16,409 nt of DNA from Victivallis vadensis (GTDB taxonomy: Bacteria > Verrucomicrobiota > Lentisphaeria > Victivallales > GWF2-50-93), in contig DYRX01000056.1 of assembly GCA_020718525.1 (NCBI GenBank), positions 1 to 16,409 of the forward strand. The letters run 5' to 3'. The notes under the pieces were generated by a model, which saw nothing but the letters and a program-made list of their open reading frames with translations, was not told the origin of the DNA and searched no databases. Below, piece after piece: positions 1-8,215 of this stretch; the first letter of the stretch is position 1; the number at the start of each line of letters is the position of its first letter. Position numbers and translations under genes: made by a program.

Positions 1-642
1 TGTCCCGGAGATGATGGAATAATTGCAAACGCCGAAAAGGACATTCTCAAGGCAAAGGATGCCGGATACACCGGGATATGCTGGGATTTTATCGGCTACA
101 GAAATTACCAGTCCTGCGACTGCGAAGAATGCAAAAAGAAGCTTGACGCATTTCTCTCGGCGGATTCTTCACATGACATGAATGCCTTCTACCGGATGCA
201 GATACTGTCTCTATATTCAAAGCTATATGGACTATCAAAAAAACTCGCTCCCGAAATGCTCGTAATCTGCCATTGCCATCCTGTCTTTCTGCCTGACCCA
301 TTTTTAGAACACAAGGTAATGGTTGACTATTGCGGGATGACCGTCTCGTGGTTTTTCCGTCCGCACTGGGGGCTTGACAAAGTCCGGAAATACACTGAGG
401 AAACTGTTTCAGACCGGAATTCATTTAACAATTCAATCGGGATGCCGATGATAGGCATTTACAATTCCGGCACAATGTCGTCTCATGCCAAGGATGCAAA
501 ACGCATATCGGAGGAAATTGAGATCGTTGCAAAGTCGGGAGCCAGGGCGGTAATGATATGCGAGCTTGGTGACATCCTCTCGAATCCGGAGACAAGCAGA
601 GCCGTCAAAGATTCCCTCGAGCAATTTCGGGAAAGAAAGTAA
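1..642 (+). CDS. C-terminal part of a TIM-barrel, glycosidase-like protein (5' truncated by window edge)
   Basis: The frame is open from base 1 to a TAA at 640-642, so the start lies outside the window and about 213 residues are visible. Near its start is the stretch GICWDFIGY, followed by a cysteine cluster C-D-C-E-E-C-K-K-K. I associate a 'D-x-x-G/C-x-C-x-x-C' arrangement with uncharacterised glycoside-hydrolase-like TIM barrels that are frequent in PVC bacteria. Later segments (VICHCHPVF, VSWFFRPHWG, ARAVMICELGDIL) alternate beta strands and helices as expected for the second half of a barrel. No signal peptide can be judged because the N-terminus is missing. The gene is convergent with trpB2. 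The assignment is at fold level only; substrate and family are not identifiable from this fragment. Confidence 0.6.
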   Translation, partial: CPGDDGIIANAEKDILKAKDAGYTGICWDFIGYRNYQSCDCEECKKKLDAFLSADSSHDMNAFYRMQILSLYSKLYGLSKKLAPEMLVICHCHPVFLPDPFLEHKVMVDYCGMTVSWFFRPHWGLDKVRKYTEETVSDRNSFNNSIGMPMIGIYNSGTMSSHAKDAKRISEEIEIVAKSGARAVMICELGDILSNPETSRAVKDSLEQFRERK

Positions 643-659
643 CAACTCCTGCGAGCATC

Positions 660-683
660 GCGATCTATCCCGTAGAAGATCGC
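660..683. terminator. Possible hairpin between two convergent genes
   Basis: A perfect 7-bp inverted repeat, GCGATCT (660-666) and AGATCGC (677-683), sits in the 82-base gap between the stop codons of the left-edge gene and trpB2. It is placed where a bidirectional terminator would be, but neither side has a clear T run, so intrinsic termination is only a possibility. Confidence 0.3.
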
Positions 684-724
684 CGTATTAAGAAGGCGGT
701 TCAACAGTCTGTGAATTTACGCTC

Positions 725-2089
725 TCAAAGAGGTCTTTTAAGGTCGCCGATCGCGGAAATTGTTGACTCAATTTCCTTGTCGGAAAGCTCGAAATCCTTC
801 AGTTTTCCTGATAGATATGCATCGTATGCGGAAAGGTCGAGAAGTCCGTGTCCCGACCAGCAGAAAAGAATTGTCTTCTCCTTTCCTTCCTCCTTGGCTT
901 TGAGCGCCTCTCTTGCAACTGCGGCGATCGCGTGAGATGTCTCCGGCGCTGGAATGAAGCCCTCGCTTCTTGCCCAGAGAAGGGCGTACTTGTAGCACTC
1001 GGTCTGCGGAACTGATTGAGCTTCAATGAGTTTGTCAATCAAAAGACGGCTGACGAGAGGTGCGACTCCATGATATCGCAGTCCGCCTGCGTGCAGGGGA
1101 GGGGGGACGAAATTGTGCCCTAGCGAATGCATTGCCATGAGCGGGGTCATCTTTGCCGAGTCGCCGTGGTCGTATATGAAAGGCCCCTTTGTCATAGTGG
1201 GGCATGCGGATGGTTCGACTCCCAGGATGCGGATGTTTTTTCCGGCGATTTTTTCAGCAACATAGGGAAATGCGATTCCAGCGAAGTTGGATCCGCCGCC
1301 GACGCATCCGATCACGACATCCGGGTTTTCACCTGCTATGCTCATCTGCTTTTGCGCTTCGAGACCGATAATTGTCTGGTGGAGGCAGACGAAATTGAGC
1401 ACGCTTCCGAGGGAATATTTTGTGTCCTTGGAAGCGACGGCATCTTCGATAGCCTCGCTGATTGCGATTCCGAGGCTTCCGGGTGTGTCGGGATACAATT
1501 CGAGGATATTTCTGCCGGTCTGGGTGTCTTTGCTGGGGCTAGGCACGCATTCGGCTCCCCAGGTGTGCATCATCATTTTGCGGTAGGGCTTGTGTTCGAA
1601 GCTGATTCGGACCATATAGACTTTAAGGGCGATGTCGAAGAGCTTGCAGGCCATGCTGAGGGCGCTTCCCCACTGCCCGGCGCCGGTTTCAGTCGTGAGC
1701 CTCTTCACGCCCGCAATCTTGTTGTAGTACGCCTGCGGAATGGCGGAATTTGGCTTGTGGCTTCCCGCCGGAGAAACCCCCTCGTTCTTGAAGTAAATCT
1801 TTGCAGGAGTTCCGAGCGCCTTTTCGAAGGAATGCGCGCGCATGAGAGGGGAGGGGCGCCAAAGGAGATATTTCTCGAGCACTTCGTCAGGGATTTTCAC
1901 CCATCTTTCACTGCTCATTTCCTGCTCGATAAGATTCATCGGAAAAATGGGGGCGAGATCGTCAGGGGAGACAGGCTTGCCAGTCGCCGGGTTGAGGGGC
2001 GGATGCAGTGGATTTGGCATGTCCGCCTGGATGTTGTACCAATGTCTTGGAATCTCCGACTCGTCCAAATTTATCTTGATCCTCTGCAT
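725..2089 (-). CDS. trpB: Tryptophan synthase beta chain, TrpB2 type
   Basis: The product (454 aa) condenses indole with serine to give tryptophan using pyridoxal phosphate. The PLP lysine lies in SPAGSHKPNSA (about K112); the HKPN form and the long N-terminal segment mark the TrpB2 branch rather than classical TrpB1. The core motif TETGAGQWGSALSMA (about 133-146) and the phosphate-binding loop GCVGGGSNFAG (about 262-272) are intact, and the length is normal for TrpB2. The ATG at 2087-2089 is preceded by GAGGAG (2100-2105) with a 10-base spacer, and this site overlaps the stop of the hemerythrin gene. No trpA, trpC or trpF is nearby. TrpB2 proteins often act on free indole or serve as salvage enzymes, which would fit this isolated position. 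It is the last gene of the minus-strand train. Confidence 0.95.
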   Translation of the reverse strand: MQRIKINLDESEIPRHWYNIQADMPNPLHPPLNPATGKPVSPDDLAPIFPMNLIEQEMSSERWVKIPDEVLEKYLLWRPSPLMRAHSFEKALGTPAKIYFKNEGVSPAGSHKPNSAIPQAYYNKIAGVKRLTTETGAGQWGSALSMACKLFDIALKVYMVRISFEHKPYRKMMMHTWGAECVPSPSKDTQTGRNILELYPDTPGSLGIAISEAIEDAVASKDTKYSLGSVLNFVCLHQTIIGLEAQKQMSIAGENPDVVIGCVGGGSNFAGIAFPYVAEKIAGKNIRILGVEPSACPTMTKGPFIYDHGDSAKMTPLMAMHSLGHNFVPPPLHAGGLRYHGVAPLVSRLLIDKLIEAQSVPQTECYKYALLWARSEGFIPAPETSHAIAAVAREALKAKEEGKEKTILFCWSGHGLLDLSAYDAYLSGKLKDFELSDKEIESTISAIGDLKRPL

Positions 2090-2104
2090 CTTGTGAAAAC
2101 TCCT

Positions 2105-2518
2105 CTATTTCTTTTTCTTTGACGAAACGTGTGAAGCGACGGCCTTGTCTCTTTCGCTTATGTGCGAGAGAAGCCAGTTGTGAAGGGTGGAATTGACGGC
2201 TTCGCTGAGCTGAGGGCTGGGGCCGTCCTCCCTGAAGTCTCTGACAAGCTCGGCGAGGGTGGACTTGAGTTTTTCATGATCCTTTTTGTGGATGTCAATT
2301 CCCGGATAGGAGGATTCCTGCATCAGCTTCTCTTCATTCTCGAAATGGTTTTTTGTATATTCGAGCATGAAATCGAGTGTTTCAGAAATCTTTTCGCCCT
2401 TCATTCCGGAATTTACCGCATTCTGGACATCGGCGAGGCGTTTTATCCATTCCTGATGCTCGCTGTCTATCAGTCCGTTGCCAACAGACAATGCCGGACT
2501 CCACGCTATCTTCTTCAT
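2105..2518 (-). CDS. Bacteriohemerythrin (diiron O2-binding protein)
   Basis: A single-domain hemerythrin of 137 aa, the usual length of stand-alone bacterial forms. All expected diiron ligands are visible: H21 (SEHQEW), H58 and E62 (NHFENEE), H77 and H81 (HKKDH), H119 and D124 (HISERDK). The N-terminus (ISW-like IAWSPALSVG, then IDSEHQ) is also typical. These proteins bind O2 reversibly and are thought to store, deliver or sense oxygen or NO in the cytoplasm. The ATG is preceded by AGGAGA. The C-terminus ends in a run of lysines. It lies 30 bases after recX and 15 before trpB2, so co-transcription is likely, although no functional link among the three is obvious. Confidence 0.95.
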   Translation of the reverse strand: MKKIAWSPALSVGNGLIDSEHQEWIKRLADVQNAVNSGMKGEKISETLDFMLEYTKNHFENEEKLMQESSYPGIDIHKKDHEKLKSTLAELVRDFREDGPSPQLSEAVNSTLHNWLLSHISERDKAVASHVSSKKKK

Positions 2519-2548
2519 CCTGAGTCTCCTATGATTAAAGTTGCGATC

Positions 2549-3082
2549 TCACTCTGTAAGATTTTGATCTCTTGCCGATAGAGCCTTTGCGATCTGATCC
2601 GAACGGTATCCTCTAGAGAGAAGATATGCGTAGATCTTGCGCTTTCTCTTGCGATCATCCTTCTCCCTCTCGAAGCTCCTCTCCTTTTTTTTCAGGAGCT
2701 TGGCTATTTCTTCAAGCCAAACTTCCTCTGACGAGCCTCCGTCGTCTGCGAATTTCGCAAGTTCCTGCCTGACAATGTCTTGCGGGACAAGTCTTCTTGC
2801 AAGAGCCTCGCTGATCCTTCTTGCCCCAAAGCCCTTGTCCCGGAGTTCGCGGGCGTAGCTTTCAGCGAATCTCGAGTCATTTAGAAAATCGAGAGATTTC
2901 AGCTTTTCAATCGTCGGGTCAACGGCGCTGGAGTAAAAGCCCTTTGCGCGGAGTTTTCTTCTCAGATCCGAGACGGAATGGAATTTGACCGACAGGATTG
3001 CGGAAGCCTTTTTCAGGCATGCGTCCGGATTCGAAAGGATTTCCGCCTTGTCCGAAGCCATTTTTCCTGTCCGTGCAGGCAT
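2549..3082 (-). CDS. recX: RecX-family regulator of RecA
   Basis: RecX binds along the RecA filament and modulates recombination and the SOS response. The 177-residue protein shows the three tandem three-helix units of the family. The first contains SVSDLRRKLRAKGF and the second LNDSRFAESYARELRDKGFGARRISEALARR, which is close to the family core. The third is near the C-terminus (IYAYLLSRGYRSDQIAKAL). A Lys/Arg-rich insert, about KKKERSFEREKDDRKRKRK, precedes the third unit. The frame is open further upstream (to 3163), but I chose the ATG at 3080-3082. It lies 2 bases after the stop of the CBM9-like gene and has AAAGGA six bases upstream; an ATG at 3061 also has a possible AGGA. No recA is in the window. 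Confidence 0.88.
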   Translation of the reverse strand: MPARTGKMASDKAEILSNPDACLKKASAILSVKFHSVSDLRRKLRAKGFYSSAVDPTIEKLKSLDFLNDSRFAESYARELRDKGFGARRISEALARRLVPQDIVRQELAKFADDGGSSEEVWLEEIAKLLKKKERSFEREKDDRKRKRKIYAYLLSRGYRSDQIAKALSARDQNLTE

Positions 3083-3084
3083 TT

Positions 3085-3771
3085 TCAGTCCTTTGTCGCG
3101 AGGATTTGCCATTCGCCAGGGCGATGGAAGCTGAATTTTGTGAGAGCCGAAGTGGATGAGCACTCCGGCTCTTTTCCCCAGGGGCGGTTGTAGTTGTAGC
3201 GGCAGACGCTGAAGCGTCCGAGCTCTCTGCGGGGATTTTCCGGGATCCCAATTTTAGAAAACGGGATTTTCATGTGTCCGAGCCAGCCTGGCATGGGTGG
3301 CGGAAGCGAGCTGGAATTTCCGACAGTGCCAAGATCGCAGTTGGCAAGGTCTTCGAATTTGAAATCCCTGAGACGTTCGGAGTCCGGAATCGAGAGTTCG
3401 AGCTTTGCAAGATTAGGCGTTATATGAATCTCGAAATATTGCTTTCCGCCCGCAGGCTGGAAGAATAGCTCGAGGACGTCGCCCTTCTCCCAGGTCCTGT
3501 CGTTCTTTCCGACTGCCGAAGAGTGGACATCTGAGTCGTGCATGAAAGCGGCGACTTCGAGGAATGACTGACTGCGCCAAATCAGGGCGAATGCGTTTTC
3601 CCTCAGCCTGGTCGGAGCGGGGAGCCAGGACTGCCAGAGCCAGAGAGGAGGGAGTCCTTCGGGAATTCCAAATCCGTCGCCACTGCGAAATTCGCAAGGC
3701 CAAAAAGGTGGCGGGGCTGGGACTGGCTCCGGCGGATTCGAAAGAATATCCAGATAGGTTTTCGAGCTCAT
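3085..3771 (-). CDS. CBM9-like carbohydrate-binding protein
   Basis: The 228-aa product resembles stand-alone carbohydrate-binding family 9 (DOMON-like beta-sandwich) proteins. Visible signatures are FMHDSDVHS (about 76-84), WEKGDVLELFFQP (about 94-106), YFEIHITPN (about 112-120), and a C-terminal GRFSVCRYNYNRPWG followed by CSS and FHRPGEW. This layout is seen in bacterial CBM9-like proteins linked to sugar or glycosidase loci. No signal peptide is evident: the N-terminus is polar and proline-rich, so the protein may be cytoplasmic. Its ATG overlaps the stop of the 36-aa gene in an ATGA, suggesting translational coupling. Ligand and exact role cannot be told from sequence. Confidence 0.75.
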   Translation of the reverse strand: MSSKTYLDILSNPPEPVPAPPPFWPCEFRSGDGFGIPEGLPPLWLWQSWLPAPTRLRENAFALIWRSQSFLEVAAFMHDSDVHSSAVGKNDRTWEKGDVLELFFQPAGGKQYFEIHITPNLAKLELSIPDSERLRDFKFEDLANCDLGTVGNSSSLPPPMPGWLGHMKIPFSKIGIPENPRRELGRFSVCRYNYNRPWGKEPECSSTSALTKFSFHRPGEWQILATKD

Positions 3772-3878
3772 TTCTTGGCTGTTTTTGGAGATGCCTTTTT
3801 CTTGGTTCTTTCCTTGAGCCTTTCGCTGTAGGCGCTTTTACGTTTTCTCTTTTCGACCTTGTTGTACTGCCTTCCCAT
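3768..3878 (-). CDS. 36-aa highly basic small protein
   Basis: A short gene with strong signals: AAGGAG six bases before the ATG (3876-3878), 36 codons, and a TGA that overlaps the next gene's start (ATGA). The protein begins MGRQYNKVEKRKRKSAY and ends KKKASPKTAKK. About half the residues are Lys or Arg, and it has no hydrophobic stretch. I recall similar tiny 'RQYNKVxKRKR' proteins as conserved hypotheticals in PVC genomes, but cannot verify this here. The charge suggests binding to RNA, ribosome or DNA. Position between leuS and the downstream genes, plus coupling to the CBM9-like gene, argues that it is truly translated. Function unknown. Confidence 0.75.
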   Translation of the reverse strand: MGRQYNKVEKRKRKSAYSERLKERTKKKASPKTAKK

Positions 3879-3900
3879 CGTTTTCTCCTTGTTTTATTAT

Positions 3901-3927
3901 TTCGGACTCCGTCATGGAATATCCGAA
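3901..3927. other. Inverted repeat between leuS and the 36-aa gene
   Basis: TTCGGA (3901-3906) and TCCGAA (3922-3927) can pair, with an inner TCC/GGA possible. It lies in the 62-base gap after leuS and upstream of the small gene's ribosome-binding site. It may be a weak intra-operon terminator or processing site; no T run follows it on the minus strand. Confidence 0.3.
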
Positions 3928-3940
3928 GCTGACTGACTCA

Positions 3941-6397
3941 TCATGCAACTATGTTTACAAGCCTTCCCTTCACGCATATCACTTTCTTGGGAGTTCTGCC
4001 ATTCAGGTTCTGAAGCACCATGGGCAGGGCTAGGGCGACCGAGCGCATATCGTTTTCGTCGGAAGCCGCGGAGAGCATTAGCCTTTGGACTGGCTTGCCA
4101 TTGATCTGGACGAGAATTTCGATCTCGTCGAGCACGCAGAGCGCTTCATCGTAGGCTGGCCATTCCGATAGGGATACTTGAGTTTCTTCTCCCAGCATCT
4201 GCCAGAGTTCCTCCGCCATGTGCGGAGCGAAAGGGGAGAGAATTTTTACAAACGCCTTTGCCGCGTCCTTGGATATCTGTCCGGATTTTGAGAATTCATT
4301 GACGAAGATCATCATCTGGCTGACTGCAGTGTTGAGATCTAGAGACTCGATGTCTTTGCCGACTTTTTTTATTGTAAAATTGAGAACTCGCAACTGTTCC
4401 CTGCTCAATTCGACGTCGTCTCTGATTTCGCCATTTGCGATCAAGTTCCAGACCTTGTGGAGGAATCTGCTCACTCCGACAATTCCCTTGGTGTCCCACG
4501 CGGCGGCCTGGTCGAAGGGGCCGATGAACATTTCGTAGAGCCTGAAGACATCTGCACCATATTGGGCGATGACTTCGTCGGGGTTGATGACATTCCCTCT
4601 GGATTTGGACATTTTTTCGCCGCCTTCGCCGAGCACCATTCCGTGGGAAGTCCTTTTCATGTAAGGCTCGCTCGATGGGACGATTCCGATGTCGTAGAAG
4701 AATTTATTCCAGAATCTGGAGTAGAGGAGGTGCAGAGTAGTGTGCTCCATACCTCCGTTGTACCAGTCCACAGGCATCCAGTATTTCAATTTTTCCGGGT
4801 CGGCGAAAGCTTTGCTGTTGCGCGGGTCGGCATATCTGATGAAATACCATGAGGAGCCAGCCCAGTTTGGCATTGTGTCGGTCTCGCGCCTGGCGGGCGA
4901 TCCGCATTTTGGGCAGGGGGCTGAGACCCATTCCGAGATCGAGGCGAGGGGAGATTCTCCGGTGTCCGTAGGCTCGTATTTTTCCACCTGGGGCAGAAGG
5001 ACCGGCAATTCTTCGTCCGGGACGGGCACCCAGGAGCATTTCGGGCAGTGCACCATGGGGATCGGCTCGCCCCAGTATCTTTGCCTTGAAAAAACCCAGT
5101 CCCTTAGCTTGTAGTTTACCGTCGCCTTACCAAGGGAGCGACTATCGAGCCATGCGACGGTTTTGGCAATGGCATCGGCGACATCGAGTCCGTTGATGTC
5201 CAGTCCGGCGTTGTTCGAGGAGTTTACCAGGCGTCCATCGTGGGACCAGCAGGCTTCGCCGAGTTCTATTTCGGATCTGGAAATATTTCTGGCATCTGCG
5301 TTCTTCTGATCCGGAAGGATGACGCATTTGACGGGGAGTCCGAACTTCTTTGCGAATTCGAAGTCTCTTGTGTCGTGTGCAGGGACCGCCATGATTGCGC
5401 CAAGTCCATATCCAGCAAGGACATAGTCCGAAATCCAAACTGGTATTTTGGCTCCGTTGACGGGATTTTCTGCAAAGGCTCCTGTGAAAGCGCCGGTTTT
5501 TTCTTTTGTTTCACTGCGTTCGATGTCGCTCATCTTGGCTGTTTTCGAACAGTACTCTTCGATTTTAGCGGCGCATTCGGGGCTTGCAATTTCCCGGACG
5601 GAAGGATGTTCTGGCGCGAGTACCATGTATGTCGCGCCGAAGAGTGTGTCGGGGCGAGTCGTGAACACGCGGATTTTTTTGTCGTGACCTGAGATTTTGA
5701 AGTCTATCTCTGCTCCTTCTGACTTTCCGATCCAGTTGATCTGCTGGGACTTGATCTTGTCGAGGAAGTCAACTGTGCCCAGGTCTTTGATGAGCCGGTC
5801 TGCGTATTTAGTTATTGCGAGCATCCACTGCTCTATTTCGCGTTTCTCCACGGTTCCGCCACAGCGTTCGCATGCTCCGTCAACGACTTCCTCGTTCGCG
5901 AGCCCTATCTTGCATGAGATGCACCAGTTTATGGGCATTTTCGCCTTGTATGCGAGACCGTGCTTGAAGAACTGTATGAAGAGCCACTGGGTCCATTTGT
6001 AGTATTCGGGATCGCTTGTGGAAAAGACTCTTTCCCAGTCGAAGGAAAAGCCCAGGGATTTGAGCTGGGCAGTGAATCTTGCAATATTCTTTGCAGTGAT
6101 GATGCTTGGGTGTATGCCTGTCTTGATGGCATAATTTTCTGTGGGGAGTCCGAAGCTGTCGAACCCCATAGGGAAGAGAACATTGAAGCCGAGCATCCGC
6201 TTTTTTCTTGCGAGGATGTCTATCGCCGTATAAGATCTCGGATGTCCGACATGCAGGCCGTCGCCGGAAGGGTAGGGGAACTCGACCAGGCAGTAGAATT
6301 TTGGCCTTGAGTCGAAGTCAATCGCCCTGTATGTGGAATTTTTATCCCAGAAGTCCTGCCATTTATTTTCAATCTCGCGGAAACAGTATTCCTTCAT
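3941..6397 (-). CDS. leuS: Leucyl-tRNA synthetase
   Basis: Class I aminoacyl-tRNA synthetase charging tRNA-Leu. From the chosen start it has 818 aa, within the normal bacterial range. Numbered from the upstream ATG at 6466, the ATP-site motif is YPSGDGLHVGH (65-75) and KMSKS is at 618-622. The CP1 editing domain has TTRPDTLFG (269-277) and VPAHDTRD (361-368) with its conserved Asp, so post-transfer editing should work. Zinc-binding pairs are at CISC/CERC (182-202) and CPKC/CPKC (474-521). Family alignment memory (Y-x-F-x-E-I-E-x-K-W) favours the ATG at 6395-6397, which has GGAAGG about 15 bases upstream. The alternative ATG at 6464-6466 adds 23 residues with no family resemblance and has no clear ribosome-binding site. 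It heads the minus-strand gene train. Confidence 0.96.
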   Translation of the reverse strand: MKEYCFREIENKWQDFWDKNSTYRAIDFDSRPKFYCLVEFPYPSGDGLHVGHPRSYTAIDILARKKRMLGFNVLFPMGFDSFGLPTENYAIKTGIHPSIITAKNIARFTAQLKSLGFSFDWERVFSTSDPEYYKWTQWLFIQFFKHGLAYKAKMPINWCISCKIGLANEEVVDGACERCGGTVEKREIEQWMLAITKYADRLIKDLGTVDFLDKIKSQQINWIGKSEGAEIDFKISGHDKKIRVFTTRPDTLFGATYMVLAPEHPSVREIASPECAAKIEEYCSKTAKMSDIERSETKEKTGAFTGAFAENPVNGAKIPVWISDYVLAGYGLGAIMAVPAHDTRDFEFAKKFGLPVKCVILPDQKNADARNISRSEIELGEACWSHDGRLVNSSNNAGLDINGLDVADAIAKTVAWLDSRSLGKATVNYKLRDWVFSRQRYWGEPIPMVHCPKCSWVPVPDEELPVLLPQVEKYEPTDTGESPLASISEWVSAPCPKCGSPARRETDTMPNWAGSSWYFIRYADPRNSKAFADPEKLKYWMPVDWYNGGMEHTTLHLLYSRFWNKFFYDIGIVPSSEPYMKRTSHGMVLGEGGEKMSKSRGNVINPDEVIAQYGADVFRLYEMFIGPFDQAAAWDTKGIVGVSRFLHKVWNLIANGEIRDDVELSREQLRVLNFTIKKVGKDIESLDLNTAVSQMMIFVNEFSKSGQISKDAAKAFVKILSPFAPHMAEELWQMLGEETQVSLSEWPAYDEALCVLDEIEILVQINGKPVQRLMLSAASDENDMRSVALALPMVLQNLNGRTPKKVICVKGRLVNIVA

Positions 6398-6466
6398 TGC
6401 TGACGAGTCGTGCCTTCCTTTATTGCTGTGTTCAAACGATTCACTGATCTGCTCGGCGGAAGTCAT

Positions 6467-6674
6467 TCCACACAGGCAAATCTAATATTCCCACAACTGT
6501 TGAAGTTGAGTGAATAGCCTGGTAATATTATCCGACGTGGCATATTTTTCCAGTAGGGGGGAAATGTTTTACGACATTTTCCAGACAGTCGCTCCATTTT
6601 CTGATTTAACTTTTTTCCATCCAACGATGGAAAGAGATGCGAAATTTGAGATTAAGGAATTCAATTGACAGGAC
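6467..6674. other. Intergenic leader region upstream of leuS
   Basis: About 208 bases without a convincing gene. It must carry the leuS promoter unless leuS is transcribed from further up. On the minus strand TAATAT near 6524 is a possible -10, but I see no good -35. A hairpin TTCCATC/GATGGAA (6615-6632) is present. I looked for a T-box (the TGGNACCGCG-type motif and a terminator before leuS) and saw none. Confidence 0.35.
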
Positions 6675-7421
6675 CTATCTGAATTCAGCAATGTAGGCGT
6701 AAATGTCTTTAGCTTCTCCGCTTCTGCTCACTGGATAGCGCGTGTGTCCGCTCTCTCGGATCAGCCTCATAAGTTCGTCGGGAACTGCGGCATTCGAAAG
6801 AAACTGGATTTTTTCAGGAGCTATCATTGCTGTTGTGATCGCAGAATGGCTTAGTCGCAGGGCGTTGACAATGATATTTTCCTGCTCGATGTTTATCGCC
6901 TTGCCCGAACGGGCGAGGGATGCCAGCGTCACAAGATCCGCAGTTGTTATCTGGTCTGACTCTTCGGCAAGCGAAAGCTTCCTGAACATGAATTCGCTCA
7001 GCATTATGAATGGAGAAAGCAGACGCGTTATTGCTTCGAGTACTGGTCCAGCGTAAGGAGCTAGCTGGCTGCGGAAGGCAACTCCGATTACTTTTGGAAA
7101 AATCTCGGTGCCGAAAAGAATTACGACAGTGAAGAGAACCGAAAAAATCCAGACATTGTGCTCTCCATAGATTTCTGCGAAAGCTCCGCCTGCAACAGTT
7201 GCTCCGCCAGTATGGGCGACAGTGTTGAGAACCAGTATTGCCGTGATCGGACGCGCCACATTCTTTTTCAGGCGCATCCATGATTTCGCCGCGGCTGGAG
7301 AACTCGCATGCAGACGGTTGAGAGCTAGAGGATTCAAGCTCAGCAGCATGGCCTCGGCAAGAGAACAAAGAAAAGAAACCACAATCGCGATCGTCGAACT
7401 CACAATCAGAACTGTTGTCAT
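6675..7421 (-). CDS. CNNM/DUF21 (CorC/TlyC-like) membrane protein ending within the first CBS segment
   Basis: The N-terminal two thirds form a CNNM transmembrane domain: hydrophobic segments near 3-25, 58-80 and 92-117, the small-residue stretch NTVAHTGGATVAGGAF, and the hallmark GTEIFPK (about 104-110). Next come the usual cytoplasmic linker (TTADLVTLASLARSGKAINIEQENII) and the start of a CBS segment (MIAPEKIQFL, then ESGHTRYPV). Full proteins of this kind continue through two CBS repeats and often a CorC-HlyC domain. Here the frame stops at residue 248, and the other minus-strand frames show no continuation. It is either a natural short form or a truncation. Relatives are implicated in Mg2+ or Co2+ efflux. 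The ribosome-binding site is weak (GAAGGGA about 12 bases upstream). Confidence 0.78.
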   Translation of the reverse strand: MTTVLIVSSTIAIVVSFLCSLAEAMLLSLNPLALNRLHASSPAAAKSWMRLKKNVARPITAILVLNTVAHTGGATVAGGAFAEIYGEHNVWIFSVLFTVVILFGTEIFPKVIGVAFRSQLAPYAGPVLEAITRLLSPFIMLSEFMFRKLSLAEESDQITTADLVTLASLARSGKAINIEQENIIVNALRLSHSAITTAMIAPEKIQFLSNAAVPDELMRLIRESGHTRYPVSRSGEAKDIYAYIAEFR

Positions 7422-7511
7422 TGCCTAGACGATTCCCTTCATATTATTAATTCGGCACTGTGCACACTCCGGGCATCCCTATATTTACCAGAAGAAAAGG
7501 TTATTTCCAGC

Positions 7512-8147
7512 CTAATCTAGCAAAATTTCCATGAGATGCGAATCTCCTGTGCTTTCCATGCATTCGCCGACGACCTTGAATCCGCATTTGCAGTAGGCGG
7601 CGATCGCGGCGTCATTGTCTTTTTTTACAGTGATGCGCATTGTTTTTCCGCCTTTTTTGCGAAATTCGCAGATGGAAGCCGAAATGAGCTGTGAAGCGAT
7701 GCCGCGTCTGCGGAAGTCTGGCGAAACAACGAGCGCCCAAATTTTGCCATGCTTCTCCGGTGACAATTCTGAAGAGGGCAGGGCAGGGGGGCGAATTAGA
7801 GCCATCGCCTTGAAAAGCCTGAAATATTTTGCAAGGTCAAATCCGTAGTATCCGACGGAGGCTAGAAGCAGTTTCCTGTAGAACCTCAGATGCCTTGGAC
7901 CAGAAAAGGTGCTGAACCCGGCTTCGTCGCAGGTGTAGATCAGGAAAGCCGCAACTTCTCCTCCGATTTTTTTTACAAGGATGGAATCCGGATCATATTC
8001 GAGAAAAAGTGAAAGCTTGTCCTTGTAGAATCTTTTCCTGGCACCAGCAACTTTCTCTCCAGGCAGAAAATGGAGACGCAAGACTTCGTTGAACTCGGCT
8101 TCCGAGCGCAGGCATTCAATTGATTCGTCAGTTTCGGTCATCATCAT
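7512..8147 (-). CDS. GNAT-family N-acetyltransferase
   Basis: The 211-aa product carries an acetyl-CoA-binding motif A, ALVVSPDFRRRGIASQLI (about 138-155), with the R-R-x-G-I/A pyrophosphate loop. This is followed by a motif-B-like NDAAIAAYCKCGFKVVGE. The N-terminal 130 residues are less typical and contain an aromatic, basic middle (HLRFYRKLLLASVGYYGFDLAKYFRLFKAM) that may form the acceptor site. The substrate cannot be deduced. Three consecutive ATG codons form the start and no clear Shine-Dalgarno precedes them, so the exact start is uncertain by two codons. It is 90 bases upstream of the CNNM gene on the same strand and divergent from the glycosyltransferase gene. Confidence 0.88.
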   Translation of the reverse strand: MMMTETDESIECLRSEAEFNEVLRLHFLPGEKVAGARKRFYKDKLSLFLEYDPDSILVKKIGGEVAAFLIYTCDEAGFSTFSGPRHLRFYRKLLLASVGYYGFDLAKYFRLFKAMALIRPPALPSSELSPEKHGKIWALVVSPDFRRRGIASQLISASICEFRKKGGKTMRITVKKDNDAAIAAYCKCGFKVVGECMESTGDSHLMEILLD

Positions 8148-8215
8148 CCATGCAGTTCTGAATAAATGGTCCGGATAGAAGATACGCCGTACTGGCTAAA
8201 TACGCAAGACGAACT

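Noticed and set aside
1127..2122. Long plus-strand frame of 331 codons opposite trpB2
   Set aside because: It is antisense to a clearly conserved gene and has no recognisable protein features.
6615..6632. Hairpin TTCCATC/GATGGAA upstream of leuS as terminator of the CNNM gene
   Set aside because: On the minus strand the stem is followed by A residues, not T residues; it may be incidental.
6467..6674. T-box riboswitch before leuS
   Set aside because: I saw no T-box motif and no terminator/antiterminator pair.
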